From assembly GCF_023806085.1 (NCBI RefSeq), contig NZ_JAMSLX010000004.1, positions 221,080 to 285,079 on the forward strand: a stretch of 64,000 nt of DNA, written 5' to 3'. Under the pieces are notes generated by a model, which was given only the letters and a program-made list of their open reading frames with translations, was not told the origin of the DNA and ran no database searches. The DNA is from Hephaestia sp. MAHUQ-44. GTDB lineage: Bacteria; Pseudomonadota; Alphaproteobacteria; Sphingomonadales; Sphingomonadaceae. Positions 22,526 through 31,185 of the stretch are shown here, in pieces. Position numbers and translations under genes: made by a program. The number at the start of each line of letters is the position of its first letter. Position 1 is the first letter of the stretch.

Positions 22526-24078
22526 GACGCCGCCACCGCCGCGCGCAGCGGCGATCCGGGCGCGGCACAGCAGCGCGCGATGAACTCGGCCTGGGTCGGC
22601 AGTCGCTGTGCGGTGGCTTCGTAATCGCGACGCATCTGCTCGATCGCCCGATCGACATGGTCTTCGTCGAGCGCGTCGACGATCGGATCGTAGCCGTCGG
22701 GCCAGATCCCCTGGCCGAACATCACCGCCACCCAGCTCGGGGTTGCGAACAGCTCGAAATTGTCGCGGAAGACGCGGCCCTTTTCGCGGAACAGCGCGAT
22801 TTTTCGCGCCAGGCTGTCGGGTGGTTGCATCGTCCGGCAATAATCCCAGAACGGCGAATCATTGCGCCGCGTCGCGTGGAAATGGAGGATGACGAAATCG
22901 CGGATATCCTCCGCCAGATCCTTCATCGCGCGGTTATATTCGTTGCGTTCGACATCGGTGCAGCGTTTGTCGGGGAACAGCGCGATCAACCGCGCGATCC
23001 CGGCCTGAACAAGATGGATGCTGGTCGATTCGAGCGGCTCGACGAACCCGCTCGACAGCCCGAGCGTGATGACGTTCTTGTTCCACGACAGCCGCCGCCG
23101 CCCGGTGGTGAACGACAGCGTCCGCGGATCGGCCAGCGGGGGGCCTTCGAGGTTCGCCATCAGCGTGTCGCGTGCGTCGTCGTCGGAAAGATAGGCGCTC
23201 GAATAGACCAGGCCGTTGCCCATCCGGTGCTGGAGCGGGATGCGCCATTGCCAGCCGTGCGACCGCGCGGTGGCGCGCGTCAGCGGTTCTGGCGGCACGG
23301 CATTCTCGGTCGCCACCGCCACCGCGCGATTGCACGGCAGCCAGTGCGACCAATCCTCATAGCCGGTCTTGAGCGCCTGCTCGATCAGCAGCCCGCGAAA
23401 CCCCGAGCAATCGAGGAACAGGTCGCCCTCGATCCGGCGGCCGTCGGCGAGCGTCAGCGTTTCGACGAAACCGCTCTCACCGTTGAGGGCGACATCGACC
23501 ACCTTGCCCTCGATCCGCTCGATTCCGCCGCGTTCGGCATAGGTGCGCAGGAAGCGGGCATAGAGCGCGGCGTCGAACTGATAGGCGTAATAGAGCTGGT
23601 TGAAGGGCGTGGATGCGTCCGTTCCGGGGCGTGCGAACCGGCCAAGGCGAATCGCCGCGCCGCTCATCGACCATTCGCTGATCGGGGGCATCGGCCGGCG
23701 CGATCGCGCGCGAAGATAGAGCTGGTGGAAGGCGACGCCGTGGATTTCCCGACCGTGAAAGCCGAACGGATGCACGTAACGTTCGCCGATCGCGCCCCAA
23801 TTGACGAATTCGATCCCCGCCTTGAACGTGCCCTGCGTCGCCGCGATGAACTCGTTTTCGTTGATTCCGAGCATCTTGTTGAAGGTGAGGATCGGCGGAA
23901 TCGTCGCTTCGCCGACGCCGATCGTGCCGATTTCCGCCGATTCGATCAGCGTGATCTTGGTATGGCCGTTGTTGAGGAAGCGCGAGAAGGCGGCGGCGGC
24001 CATCCAGCCGGCGGTGCCGCCGCCGACGATCACGAGTCGCTCGATCGGCGCGGGCATGCCGGTCATATGGCGCGCCAT
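22522..24078 (-). CDS. Flavin-dependent tryptophan-halogenase-like protein A
   Basis: A 518-residue paralogue of the next gene, with the flavin motif GGGTAGW (residues 19-25), Lys86 in GTFKAGIEF, the WQWRIP motif, and the LEPLESTSI segment. It is the first gene of the operon and is divergent from the TonB-dependent receptor across a 319-bp control region. The start is uncertain: GTG 24084, ATG 24078 and ATG 24066 are all in frame and none has a strong ribosome binding site; I use 24078. Two tandem, intact copies suggest either two substrates or a heteromeric enzyme. Confidence 0.88.
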   Translation of the reverse strand: MARHMTGMPAPIERLVIVGGGTAGWMAAAAFSRFLNNGHTKITLIESAEIGTIGVGEATIPPILTFNKMLGINENEFIAATQGTFKAGIEFVNWGAIGERYVHPFGFHGREIHGVAFHQLYLRARSRRPMPPISEWSMSGAAIRLGRFARPGTDASTPFNQLYYAYQFDAALYARFLRTYAERGGIERIEGKVVDVALNGESGFVETLTLADGRRIEGDLFLDCSGFRGLLIEQALKTGYEDWSHWLPCNRAVAVATENAVPPEPLTRATARSHGWQWRIPLQHRMGNGLVYSSAYLSDDDARDTLMANLEGPPLADPRTLSFTTGRRRLSWNKNVITLGLSSGFVEPLESTSIHLVQAGIARLIALFPDKRCTDVERNEYNRAMKDLAEDIRDFVILHFHATRRNDSPFWDYCRTMQPPDSLARKIALFREKGRVFRDNFELFATPSWVAVMFGQGIWPDGYDPIVDALDEDHVDRAIEQMRRDYEATAQRLPTQAEFIARCCAAPGSPLRAAVAAS

Positions 24079-24200
24079 CGGCACACCGCATTGATGGTGC
24101 CTGTTACGGTGATCCCGCCCATGCTGTTCGTGCCTCCCCCATCGTGGTGTTACTCTAGAGAGGCCGATGCCGCGCCGTCAAACGGTCAAGTTAGCGGTAC

Positions 24201-24226
24201 ATTTTGCAAGCAATGCATTGCAAAAT
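24201..24226. promoter_or_regulatory. 26-bp inverted repeat, possible second operator
   Basis: ATTTTGCAA (24201-24209) and TTGCAAAAT (24218-24226) form a perfect 9-bp inverted repeat around an 8-bp spacer that is itself partly symmetric (GCAATGCA). It is about 120 bp upstream of the halogenase operon and 170 bp upstream of the receptor. It is unlike the LacI-type sites, so it could be bound by a different regulator. Confidence 0.45.
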
Positions 24227-24369
24227 AATATTAAAATAGGATTTTTATGGCGGGTTTCGTGGCGATTTTGTCACAATCGGGGCGCGATCGGCGGATCAAA
24301 TATTGCGCTACCTTGCGTGGCCGCAGTTCTTACGTTACGCAAATGACATACAAAAGGCGCGACGTAAGC

Positions 24370-24383
24370 TGTTAGCGCTATCA
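24370..24383. promoter_or_regulatory. LacI-type operator upstream of the TonB receptor
   Basis: TGTTAGCGCTATCA matches TGNTAGCGCTANCA fully. It ends 14 bp before the receptor ATG and abuts the ribosome binding site. Confidence 0.75.
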
Positions 24384-24397
24384 GGTGGGAGGGGACG

Positions 24398-27300
24398 ATG
24401 GGGGACTTCCTGAATCTGCGCCGTGCGACTCGCGGCACGCGCGGAAGCGCTACCGGGGCTGCCTTGCGCTGCGGCGCATCGCTGCTTGTCTTGGGGGGCG
24501 CGGTTGCGGCGCTTCCGGCCTGGGCGCAGACGACACCCGTCGCGCAGGACGGCAATAGTGTCGATCAGCAGCCTGCACCCGGCGCCAGCGAGATCGTCGT
24601 TACCGGGATTCGTGAGAGTCTTGCCAATGCGCAGGCGATCAAGCGCAATGCCGACACCGTCGTCGATGCCATCACCGCGCAGGATATCGGCGCGCTGCCC
24701 GATCGCTCGGTCACGGAGGCGCTCCAACGTGTCCCCGGCGTGGCGATCAACCGGTTTGCCGGCACCAACGATCCCGACCATTTCTCGGTCGAGGGCTCGG
24801 GGGTCGTCGTGCGCGGCCTCAATTTCGTCCGTTCCGAATTCAACGGCCGCGATGCGTTCGCCGCCGGGGTGGGGGGGCAGGCGCTCAATTTCTCGGACGT
24901 GCCGTCCGAATTGCTCGGCTCGGTCGAGGTGTACAAGAACGTCACCGCGGCGATGATCGAGGGCGGGCTTGCCGGCACGGTCAATCTCAACACGCGCAAG
25001 CCGTTCGACAATCGCGGGTTCCACGTCGGCTTCAGTGGTGAAGCCAATTACGGCGATTTCGAAAAGAAATGGTCGCCCACCGGATCGCTGCTCGTCAGCG
25101 ATACCTGGGATACCGGGATCGGCACCTTCGGCCTGCTCGGCCACGTCTCCTATTCGCGCCTGCGCAGCCGCGCGGACGGCATCCAGGTCACCAATTACCA
25201 GACCCGCGACAATACCGCCGTGCCCTATCAGAACGGCAATGGCGTGCTGGTCTGCCGCAATCCTTTGCCCGGCAATTCGGATACGCTCGGATTGCCGCCG
25301 CAGCAACTCGACGCTCAGGGCAATGTGGTCAATGCGCCGTGCGGCGCGACTCAGCCGGCGGGGGCGGACGGCTTCGCCGATTTCATGCCGGTGGCCTATG
25401 CGCCGATCGGCGGCCAGTTCCGCAGCCAGGATTTCGATCGCAAGCGCGACGGCGTGGCGCTTGCGGGACAATGGGAATCGCTCGACAAATCGGTGGTAGC
25501 CACCGCGCAATTCATCCGCTCGCATACGACCAATAGCTGGGGCGAGCACACGTTCGAGAGCGCGCCCGATCTGTCGGAATACAATACCTATCCCGCGGGC
25601 TGCCTCCAGAACGGCAATGGGCCGCTCTACAACAACAACGGCACGACGCGGGCGGAATGCCCGGTCGGGTCGCTCCAGAACTATCAATATGACGAAAGCG
25701 GCCTGTTCGAGAGCGGCTATATCACGCTGCCCGGCACCGGATGGCGCACCTCGAACAGCGGCAGCGCCGATAGCTTCGTGCCGACCGGCGGTATTCAGCA
25801 ATCCTTGTCGCGCCGGCAGGTGAAGGAAGCGAATACCGTCAACGATTTCGGGATGAACCTCAAGATCCTGCCCGCCGATCGCTGGGAGATCCAGCTCGAT
25901 GGCGATTATACACGGTCCGAACACACGATCCTCGATGTCAGCACCTTCGGATCGACCTTCGCCGATCAGGAACTCGACCTGACGGGCGATCTGCCGATCG
26001 TCATCCCGCACAAGCCGATGACGCTCGCCGCCGATTGGGCGACGCCGAATGCCGAATTGGCGTCCAATACCGACGCCGAATATTTCGCGAACCGGAACGT
26101 CCAGTTCTGGCGCGCGGCGATGGATCATGCCGAACACAGCGTCGGGCGCGAATATGCGTTCAAGGCCGATGTCGGTTACGATCTGGGCGACGATTCCTTC
26201 CTCAAGAAGCTCAAGGTCGGCGCGCGTTATGCCGATCGCGATCAGACGGTGCGCCATTCGCAATATAATTGGGGCGTGCTCAGCGAATTGTGGGGCGGGA
26301 CGCCGGTGTCGCTGGCCCAGAGCGGCAGCGCGCAGGCCGATTTTTACGATTTCCAGAATTTCTTCCGTGGTCAGACCCCCGGCCCGATCGGCGGCTATTA
26401 TTACAATGGCGATCTCATCAAGGATTATGCGGGCGCCAGCAGCTTCCTCAAGGGAATCGCCTCGACCTGGCACAATACCAACGGGGCGGGCGCCGCGAAT
26501 GACTGGGAACCGCTCGCCGAGCGGGTCGACGCCATCCCCGGCAGCATGTTCCGCCCCAACGAAATCCAGCGCGTCAAGCAGCAGGACGTCAATGCCTATC
26601 TGATGGTCAATTTCGGTGGGCCGGAGACGACGCTGGGCAATATCAGCCTGTCGGGCAACGCCGGGGTCCGCTTCGTTCACACCGATCTCTATTCGTTCGG
26701 CGCGTCGCGTATCCCCAACCAGGGCGATCTCGGCATTACCGATGTTTATGACGTGCGGTGTCGTGAAAGCGTGCCGGCGGGCGCGCCGCCGGGGACGACG
26801 GCGCGGCGGCCGGGCGGGGTGTGCAACCTCGGCCCCGGTGGTTATGCGCTGCTCCAGCAATTCTCGGGGACGGATGCGGCGATCACGCCCAACCAGTCGC
26901 GCCACGGCTACACCTATTGGCTACCGAGCCTGAACCTCAAATTCGGGTTGACCAACAATCTGCAAGTGCGTTTCGCGGCCTCGAAGGTGCTGACGCGCCC
27001 CGAATCGTCCTATGTGCGCAGCTATCTCGATCTCGGCGTCGACGGGAATGGCAATCTGGTCGCCAATGTCGGCAACCCGTTCCTCAATCCCGCCACCGCG
27101 TGGCAGTTCGATCTGACCGCCGAATGGTATTTCTCGCGCGTGGGCTCGCTGACGGCGGACGTGTTCTACAAGGACGTCAAAAACTTCTTCTATCAGGCGA
27201 CCGGGGCGCTGCCGATCACCAACAACGGCATTACCTTCCCCGCGCAGACCCGCGGACCGGCCAATTACGACGGCCACGGCAAGATCAAGGGGTTCGAGGT

Positions 27301-27799
27301 CGCCTATCAGCAGACCTTCGATTTCCTTCCCGGCCTGCTCTCGGGCTTCGGTGTCAACGCCAATTATTCCTATGTGCAGAGTTCGGGGCTTCCGAACACG
27401 TTCCTGAACACCGGGCAGGCGGTTAACATCGGCAGCATCAAGCCCGGCAATCTGCCGCTCGAAGGGCTGTCGAAGCACAATATCAACGGCACGATATTCT
27501 ACGAAAAGGGACCGATCTCGCTGCGCGCGGCGTATAATTGGCGGTCAAAATTCCTGCTGACCGCCGCCGACGTGATCTTCCCGTATACGTCAATCTTCCA
27601 GGATGCGACGGGGCAGCTCGATGCGTCGGCGTTCATCAACGTCAACAAATGGATCAAACTGGGCGTTCAGGGCGTCAACCTGACCAACGAGGTCACCAAG
27701 ACGCTGCAGGCGTATAAGGGCGATCCAAGCGCGCTGGCGCCGCGTTCCTATTTCATGAACGATCGCCGCTTCTCGTTCATCATACGCGGTAATTTCTAG
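24398..27799 (+). CDS. TonB-dependent receptor, Xanthomonas/Caulobacter carbohydrate type
   Basis: An 1133-residue outer-membrane receptor that uses TonB-ExbBD energy to import a ligand, here probably xylo-oligosaccharides. A signal peptide ending at ALPAWA is followed by a TonB-box-like stretch ASEIVVTGIRESL, a plug domain (LPDRSVTEALQRVPGVAI, about residues 90-200) and a long beta-barrel ending in the typical aromatic residue (FIIRGNF). The AQAIKRNADTVVDAI lead-in marks the carbohydrate receptors common in Caulobacter and Sphingomonas. A LacI-type operator sits 14 bp before the ATG. It is divergent from the halogenase-cupin operon. Confidence 0.93.
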   Translation: MGDFLNLRRATRGTRGSATGAALRCGASLLVLGGAVAALPAWAQTTPVAQDGNSVDQQPAPGASEIVVTGIRESLANAQAIKRNADTVVDAITAQDIGALPDRSVTEALQRVPGVAINRFAGTNDPDHFSVEGSGVVVRGLNFVRSEFNGRDAFAAGVGGQALNFSDVPSELLGSVEVYKNVTAAMIEGGLAGTVNLNTRKPFDNRGFHVGFSGEANYGDFEKKWSPTGSLLVSDTWDTGIGTFGLLGHVSYSRLRSRADGIQVTNYQTRDNTAVPYQNGNGVLVCRNPLPGNSDTLGLPPQQLDAQGNVVNAPCGATQPAGADGFADFMPVAYAPIGGQFRSQDFDRKRDGVALAGQWESLDKSVVATAQFIRSHTTNSWGEHTFESAPDLSEYNTYPAGCLQNGNGPLYNNNGTTRAECPVGSLQNYQYDESGLFESGYITLPGTGWRTSNSGSADSFVPTGGIQQSLSRRQVKEANTVNDFGMNLKILPADRWEIQLDGDYTRSEHTILDVSTFGSTFADQELDLTGDLPIVIPHKPMTLAADWATPNAELASNTDAEYFANRNVQFWRAAMDHAEHSVGREYAFKADVGYDLGDDSFLKKLKVGARYADRDQTVRHSQYNWGVLSELWGGTPVSLAQSGSAQADFYDFQNFFRGQTPGPIGGYYYNGDLIKDYAGASSFLKGIASTWHNTNGAGAANDWEPLAERVDAIPGSMFRPNEIQRVKQQDVNAYLMVNFGGPETTLGNISLSGNAGVRFVHTDLYSFGASRIPNQGDLGITDVYDVRCRESVPAGAPPGTTARRPGGVCNLGPGGYALLQQFSGTDAAITPNQSRHGYTYWLPSLNLKFGLTNNLQVRFAASKVLTRPESSYVRSYLDLGVDGNGNLVANVGNPFLNPATAWQFDLTAEWYFSRVGSLTADVFYKDVKNFFYQATGALPITNNGITFPAQTRGPANYDGHGKIKGFEVAYQQTFDFLPGLLSGFGVNANYSYVQSSGLPNTFLNTGQAVNIGSIKPGNLPLEGLSKHNINGTIFYEKGPISLRAAYNWRSKFLLTAADVIFPYTSIFQDATGQLDASAFINVNKWIKLGVQGVNLTNEVTKTLQAYKGDPSALAPRSYFMNDRRFSFIIRGNF

Positions 27800-27853
27800 A
27801 CTTGGTCCGGTTCTAATGGAACCGGATCAACTCTATCACTCTGAACGCCGGGG

Positions 27854-27900
27854 GGCTGAAGGGGCGCTTTCCGAAAGGACAAGCGCCCCTTTTTTCAGCC
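27854..27900. terminator. Bidirectional terminator between TonB receptor and GH10
   Basis: GGGGCGCTT (27861-27869) pairs with AAGCGCCCC (27881-27889), followed by six T residues on the plus strand. Outer arms GGCTGAA (27854-27860) and TTCAGCC (27894-27900) extend the stem, and the minus strand then carries the complementary A/T tracts. It lies between two convergent genes, slightly overlapping the GH10 stop. Confidence 0.85.
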
Positions 27901-29070
27901 TTGCGCGGGTGTCACGGCGGCAAAGGCCGCTGCGATCGCCGTGCGCAGCGGGGTGGCGCGGAAGTCGGGGTCGTAGCAGCAGCCCCGGCGCGATTCGCCG
28001 TCGCTGCGCGGGTCGAAGCCGTCGAGCCAGCTATAGGCGTCGCACATGCCCCAGACCAGCACGTCGCCGAGCTGCGGATAATCGAGCATGATATCGAGAT
28101 AGGCGCGCGCGTAATCGGCAACGAGAGGATCGCGCACCGCGAACGGCGCGGCCAGCCCGGTATCGCGCACGTCGAGTTCGGTGATGATCAGGCGATACCC
28201 CATCGCCACCACCTCATCGAGAAAGCCGCGCCAGTCGCGCTCCTGCTGGGTTACGGTTGCGGCGATATCGGGACCGCTGGTTGCCAGATGCGATTGGATG
28301 CCCAGCGTATCGACCGGCACCCCCCGCGCGCGGAATCCCTCGAGCAGCCGCAGCACGCCCGCGCGGTGCGTCGCGCTGCCCGCACCCCAACTCATGAAAT
28401 CGTTATAGACCAGCTCGGCGTCGGGCGCCGTGGCGCGCGCGGTGTGGAAGGCGAGATCGACCGACTGCCGGGCGCCGCCCATCGCCCGCGACAGCGCGAT
28501 CTCGATCAGCCCGCCGGTCTCGGGGTCGACCGCTTCGTTGACGACATCCCAACTCGCGATGCGGGGGCCGCAATGGTGCATCACCGTCGCGATATGCGTC
28601 GTCAGCAGCCGTTCGGCCGCCTTGGCCGGCGCGCTGCCGAAGTCGTGGCTCTCGGCCCAGGCGGGCATCCATTGGGGGCGGTGCCACAGCAGGGTGTGGC
28701 CGCGCATCGCCATGTCGTGCTGCGCGGCATAATCGAGCATCGCATCGACGCGATCGAACGCGAAGCTGGCCGCATCGGGCCGCAGCGCCTTCCACTTGAG
28801 TTCGTTTTCAGGGACGAGCACGCCGCATTCGCGTTCGAGCAATGCGGCATAAGCGGGGTTGGCGAAGCTCCCCGCATCGGCGCCGGGCGGGCTCCAGCCA
28901 AAGGCCGAGCCGAAGCGGCGGCCGCTCTTGCGTGCGACGGCATCGATCGACGGCGCCGTGACCGATCCAGCGGCGTGCGCACCATCACCGGACGCTATCA
29001 GCCCAAGCCCCGCCAACCCATACCCCGCCAACCAAGTCATTCCCTCGCGGCGCGTGATGTCTCTGGCCAT
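27895..29070 (-). CDS. Glycoside hydrolase family 10 endo-beta-1,4-xylanase
   Basis: A 391-residue exported xylanase. The N-terminus has a twin arginine (ITRREGM) before a hydrophobic stretch, possibly a Tat signal. The TIM barrel shows RGHTLLWH, the acid/base Glu179 in WDVVNEAV and the nucleophile Glu299 in ITELDV, all diagnostic for GH10. It is the last gene of the xylX-xylB-GH10 operon, 24 bp after xylB, so breakdown and catabolism are transcribed together. Confidence 0.95.
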   Translation of the reverse strand: MARDITRREGMTWLAGYGLAGLGLIASGDGAHAAGSVTAPSIDAVARKSGRRFGSAFGWSPPGADAGSFANPAYAALLERECGVLVPENELKWKALRPDAASFAFDRVDAMLDYAAQHDMAMRGHTLLWHRPQWMPAWAESHDFGSAPAKAAERLLTTHIATVMHHCGPRIASWDVVNEAVDPETGGLIEIALSRAMGGARQSVDLAFHTARATAPDAELVYNDFMSWGAGSATHRAGVLRLLEGFRARGVPVDTLGIQSHLATSGPDIAATVTQQERDWRGFLDEVVAMGYRLIITELDVRDTGLAAPFAVRDPLVADYARAYLDIMLDYPQLGDVLVWGMCDAYSWLDGFDPRSDGESRRGCCYDPDFRATPLRTAIAAAFAAVTPAQG

Positions 29071-29094
29071 GGCTTGCTCCCTGTCGGGTGGTGT

Positions 29095-29892
29095 TCAGCT
29101 CCAGCCGGCGTCGACCCAATAAGCGTGCGCGGTGCACATATGCGCGTCGTCGGAGGCGAGGAACAGCGCCATCGCGGCGACGTCGGCGGGCTGGATCCGG
29201 CCGTTCAGGCATTGGCCGGCGATGATTTCGGCCTCACCCTCGGGGGTGTACCATTGCGCCTGACGCGGCGTCTCGACATTGCCCGGAACGATCGTGTTGA
29301 CGCGGATTCCATCGCGGCCGAGTTCGCGCGCGAGGCTGCGCGTCAACCCTTCGATCGCGGCCTTGGCGGTCTGGTACAGCGCGATGTCGGGCAGTCCGAG
29401 GTGCCACGAGATCGAGCCGAAATTGATGATCGAACCGCCGCCGCGCGCCTTCATCCCCGGCCATATCGCCTGGGCGGCAAAGAACTGGTGTTTCAGATTC
29501 ACCGCCATGCGGTCGTCCCAATAACGCGGCGTCACCTTGTCGATGTCGTGGCGATCGTCGTTGGCGGCGTTGTTGATCAGCACGTCGATACCGCCCAGAT
29601 CGTGCTCGATCGCGGCGATCGTGGTCTTGAACATGTCGAGATCGGTGATGTCGCAATGGTCGAAACGCGGCGCGTGGGCGGCGTCGGGCGCAAGCCGCTC
29701 GACCAGCGCGCGCGAAGGCGCATCGGCAATGTCGACGAACGCGACCTGCGCGCCCTGCCGCGTGAAGGCCTCGACCAGCCCGGCGCCGATGCCCGAGCCG
29801 CCGCCGCTGATGAAGACACGTTTGTCGGCCAGACTCGGATAGTGCGCAGACCGGCCGGTGTCGATGCCGGCAGCGCTCGCTTCTTGAAGCAT
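29095..29892 (-). CDS. xylB: D-xylose 1-dehydrogenase (NAD+), SDR family
   Basis: A 265-residue short-chain dehydrogenase that oxidises D-xylose to xylonolactone in the cytoplasm. It has the nucleotide motif GGGSGIG (residues 30-36), NNAANDDRH, and the catalytic Ser160, Tyr173 and Lys177 (INFGSISWHLGL, LYQTAKAA). The blocks NFGSISWHLG, VPGNVETPRQ, WYTPEGEAE and the C-terminus YWVDAGW agree closely, from memory, with the Caulobacter crescentus XylB. It sits between xylX and GH10. The symbol follows Caulobacter usage and does not mean xylulokinase. Confidence 0.92.
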   Translation of the reverse strand: MLQEASAAGIDTGRSAHYPSLADKRVFISGGGSGIGAGLVEAFTRQGAQVAFVDIADAPSRALVERLAPDAAHAPRFDHCDITDLDMFKTTIAAIEHDLGGIDVLINNAANDDRHDIDKVTPRYWDDRMAVNLKHQFFAAQAIWPGMKARGGGSIINFGSISWHLGLPDIALYQTAKAAIEGLTRSLARELGRDGIRVNTIVPGNVETPRQAQWYTPEGEAEIIAGQCLNGRIQPADVAAMALFLASDDAHMCTAHAYWVDAGWS

Positions 29893-29945
29893 TCAGGCGG
29901 TCCTTGAGGTCGTGTGATGGGATGAAAAGGGAAAAAGGAGCGCGT

Positions 29946-31085
29946 TCACCCGCTGTGGCCGAGCAGGTCGCGGCGGGCGAGGTTGGCGATCAGGCCGCCG
30001 ATCCCCATCGTCCAGGGCGCGGCCGTTTTCGACGTGACGACGCGGTTGACGAGGGCACCCAGCCGCGGCGTCGCGATCGATACGCGGTCGCCGACCTTGT
30101 GGGTGAAACCCCGGCCGGGCTCGTCACGATCTTGCGTCGGCGCGAACAGGGTGCCGAGGAACAGCACGAAGCCATCGGGATATTGATGCTCGCTCATTGA
30201 TTGGCGGACGAGGTCTTCGGGATCGCGGCTGATCTCGCGCATCGCGCTGTGCCCGGTCAGGCGATAGCCGTCGTCGCCCGAAATTTCCAGATCGAGTTCG
30301 GCGTCGCGTACATCGTCCATCGTGAAGCCGGCGTCGAACAGCCGGATGAACGGGCCCAGCGAGCACGATGCGTTATTGTCTTTGGCCTTGCCCAGCAACA
30401 ATGCCGATCGTCCCTCGAAATCGCGCAGGTTGACGTCGTTGCCGAGGCATGCGCCAAGCGGCACCCCATCGGGGGCGATCAGCAGGACGATTTCAGGCTC
30501 GGGATTGTTCCAGGTCGAATCGGATCGAATGCCGATGTCGGCGCCCCATCCAACCGTGGAGAGCACGGGGGCCTTCGTGAAAATCTCGGCATCGGGGCCG
30601 ATCGCCACCTCGAGATATTGCGACCACATGCCGTCGTCGATCAGCGCCTGCTTGAGCGTCGCGGCCTCCGCACTGCCGGGGACGACCGATCGGATCGAGC
30701 CGCCGACGCGCTGCTCGAGCCGCCCGCGGACCTCGGCCGCCTTGCTCGCATCGCCGCGCGCACGCTCCTCGATCACGCGTTCGAGCGCCGAGACCGCAAA
30801 GGTCACGCCCGATGCCTTGACGCACTGGAGGTCGATCGGGCTCAGCAGCCGGGGCGTCGTCGATACCGACAGGCCAAGCGCGTCGAGCGTGCCCAGATCG
30901 TCGCCGTCGCAAGCGGGCGCGCCCGCCGCAGCAAACGCCGACACGGTCGGGTAGGTGGCGGTGATGTCGGTGACGCGGCCGTCGCGGATCAGGACGACGC
31001 ATGGCCCCTCACCACGGTCGATGCGCCCGACGAACCGGCCGGCCTGCCAGTCGGCCGGCAGCGCGGTTTTCACCGCAAATTCCAT
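29946..31085 (-). CDS. xylX: 2-keto-3-deoxy-D-xylonate dehydratase, FAH family
   Basis: A 379-residue fumarylacetoacetate-hydrolase-fold enzyme that turns 2-keto-3-deoxyxylonate into 2-oxoglutarate semialdehyde in the oxidative (Weimberg) xylose route. Signature blocks shared with Caulobacter XylX are APVDLQCxKAxGVTFAVS-like SPIDLQCVKASGVTFAVS, WSQYLEVAIGPDAEIFTK and GNDVNLRDFEGRSALLL. ATG 31085 is used; a second ATG three codons upstream is too close to the GAGGGG ribosome binding site. A LacI-type operator is 20 bp before the start. It is the first gene of xylX-xylB-GH10. Confidence 0.92.
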   Translation of the reverse strand: MEFAVKTALPADWQAGRFVGRIDRGEGPCVVLIRDGRVTDITATYPTVSAFAAAGAPACDGDDLGTLDALGLSVSTTPRLLSPIDLQCVKASGVTFAVSALERVIEERARGDASKAAEVRGRLEQRVGGSIRSVVPGSAEAATLKQALIDDGMWSQYLEVAIGPDAEIFTKAPVLSTVGWGADIGIRSDSTWNNPEPEIVLLIAPDGVPLGACLGNDVNLRDFEGRSALLLGKAKDNNASCSLGPFIRLFDAGFTMDDVRDAELDLEISGDDGYRLTGHSAMREISRDPEDLVRQSMSEHQYPDGFVLFLGTLFAPTQDRDEPGRGFTHKVGDRVSIATPRLGALVNRVVTSKTAAPWTMGIGGLIANLARRDLLGHSG

Positions 31086-31105
31086 CTCGTGCATCCCCTC
31101 GGAAT

Positions 31106-31119
31106 TGATAGCGCTACCA
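31106..31119. promoter_or_regulatory. LacI-type operator upstream of xylX-xylB-GH10
   Basis: TGATAGCGCTACCA matches TGNTAGCGCTANCA fully and is identical to the site at 35687. It lies 20 bp before the xylX start. Confidence 0.75.
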
Positions 31120-31185
31120 ATATGCAATATAGCGCGTGAGTCAAGCATTCTGTAACCCACGATGCAGCTGTGCCTCCGGCGCCCG

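Larger units (their letters stand above)
24079..24397. other. Divergent control region between halogenase operon and TonB receptor
   Basis: This 319-bp stretch has no gene. Its middle (about 24190-24260) is unusually AT-rich for the window and holds the 26-bp inverted repeat listed next. The right end holds the LacI-type operator and the receptor ribosome binding site (GGGAGGGG). Promoters for both directions should lie here, but I cannot place -35 and -10 boxes with confidence. Confidence 0.6.

Noticed and set aside
24335..26905. 856-codon open frame opposite the TonB receptor
   Set aside because: Composition is Arg- and Ile/Gly-rich with no signal, motif or start context, and the receptor on the other strand is unmistakable.
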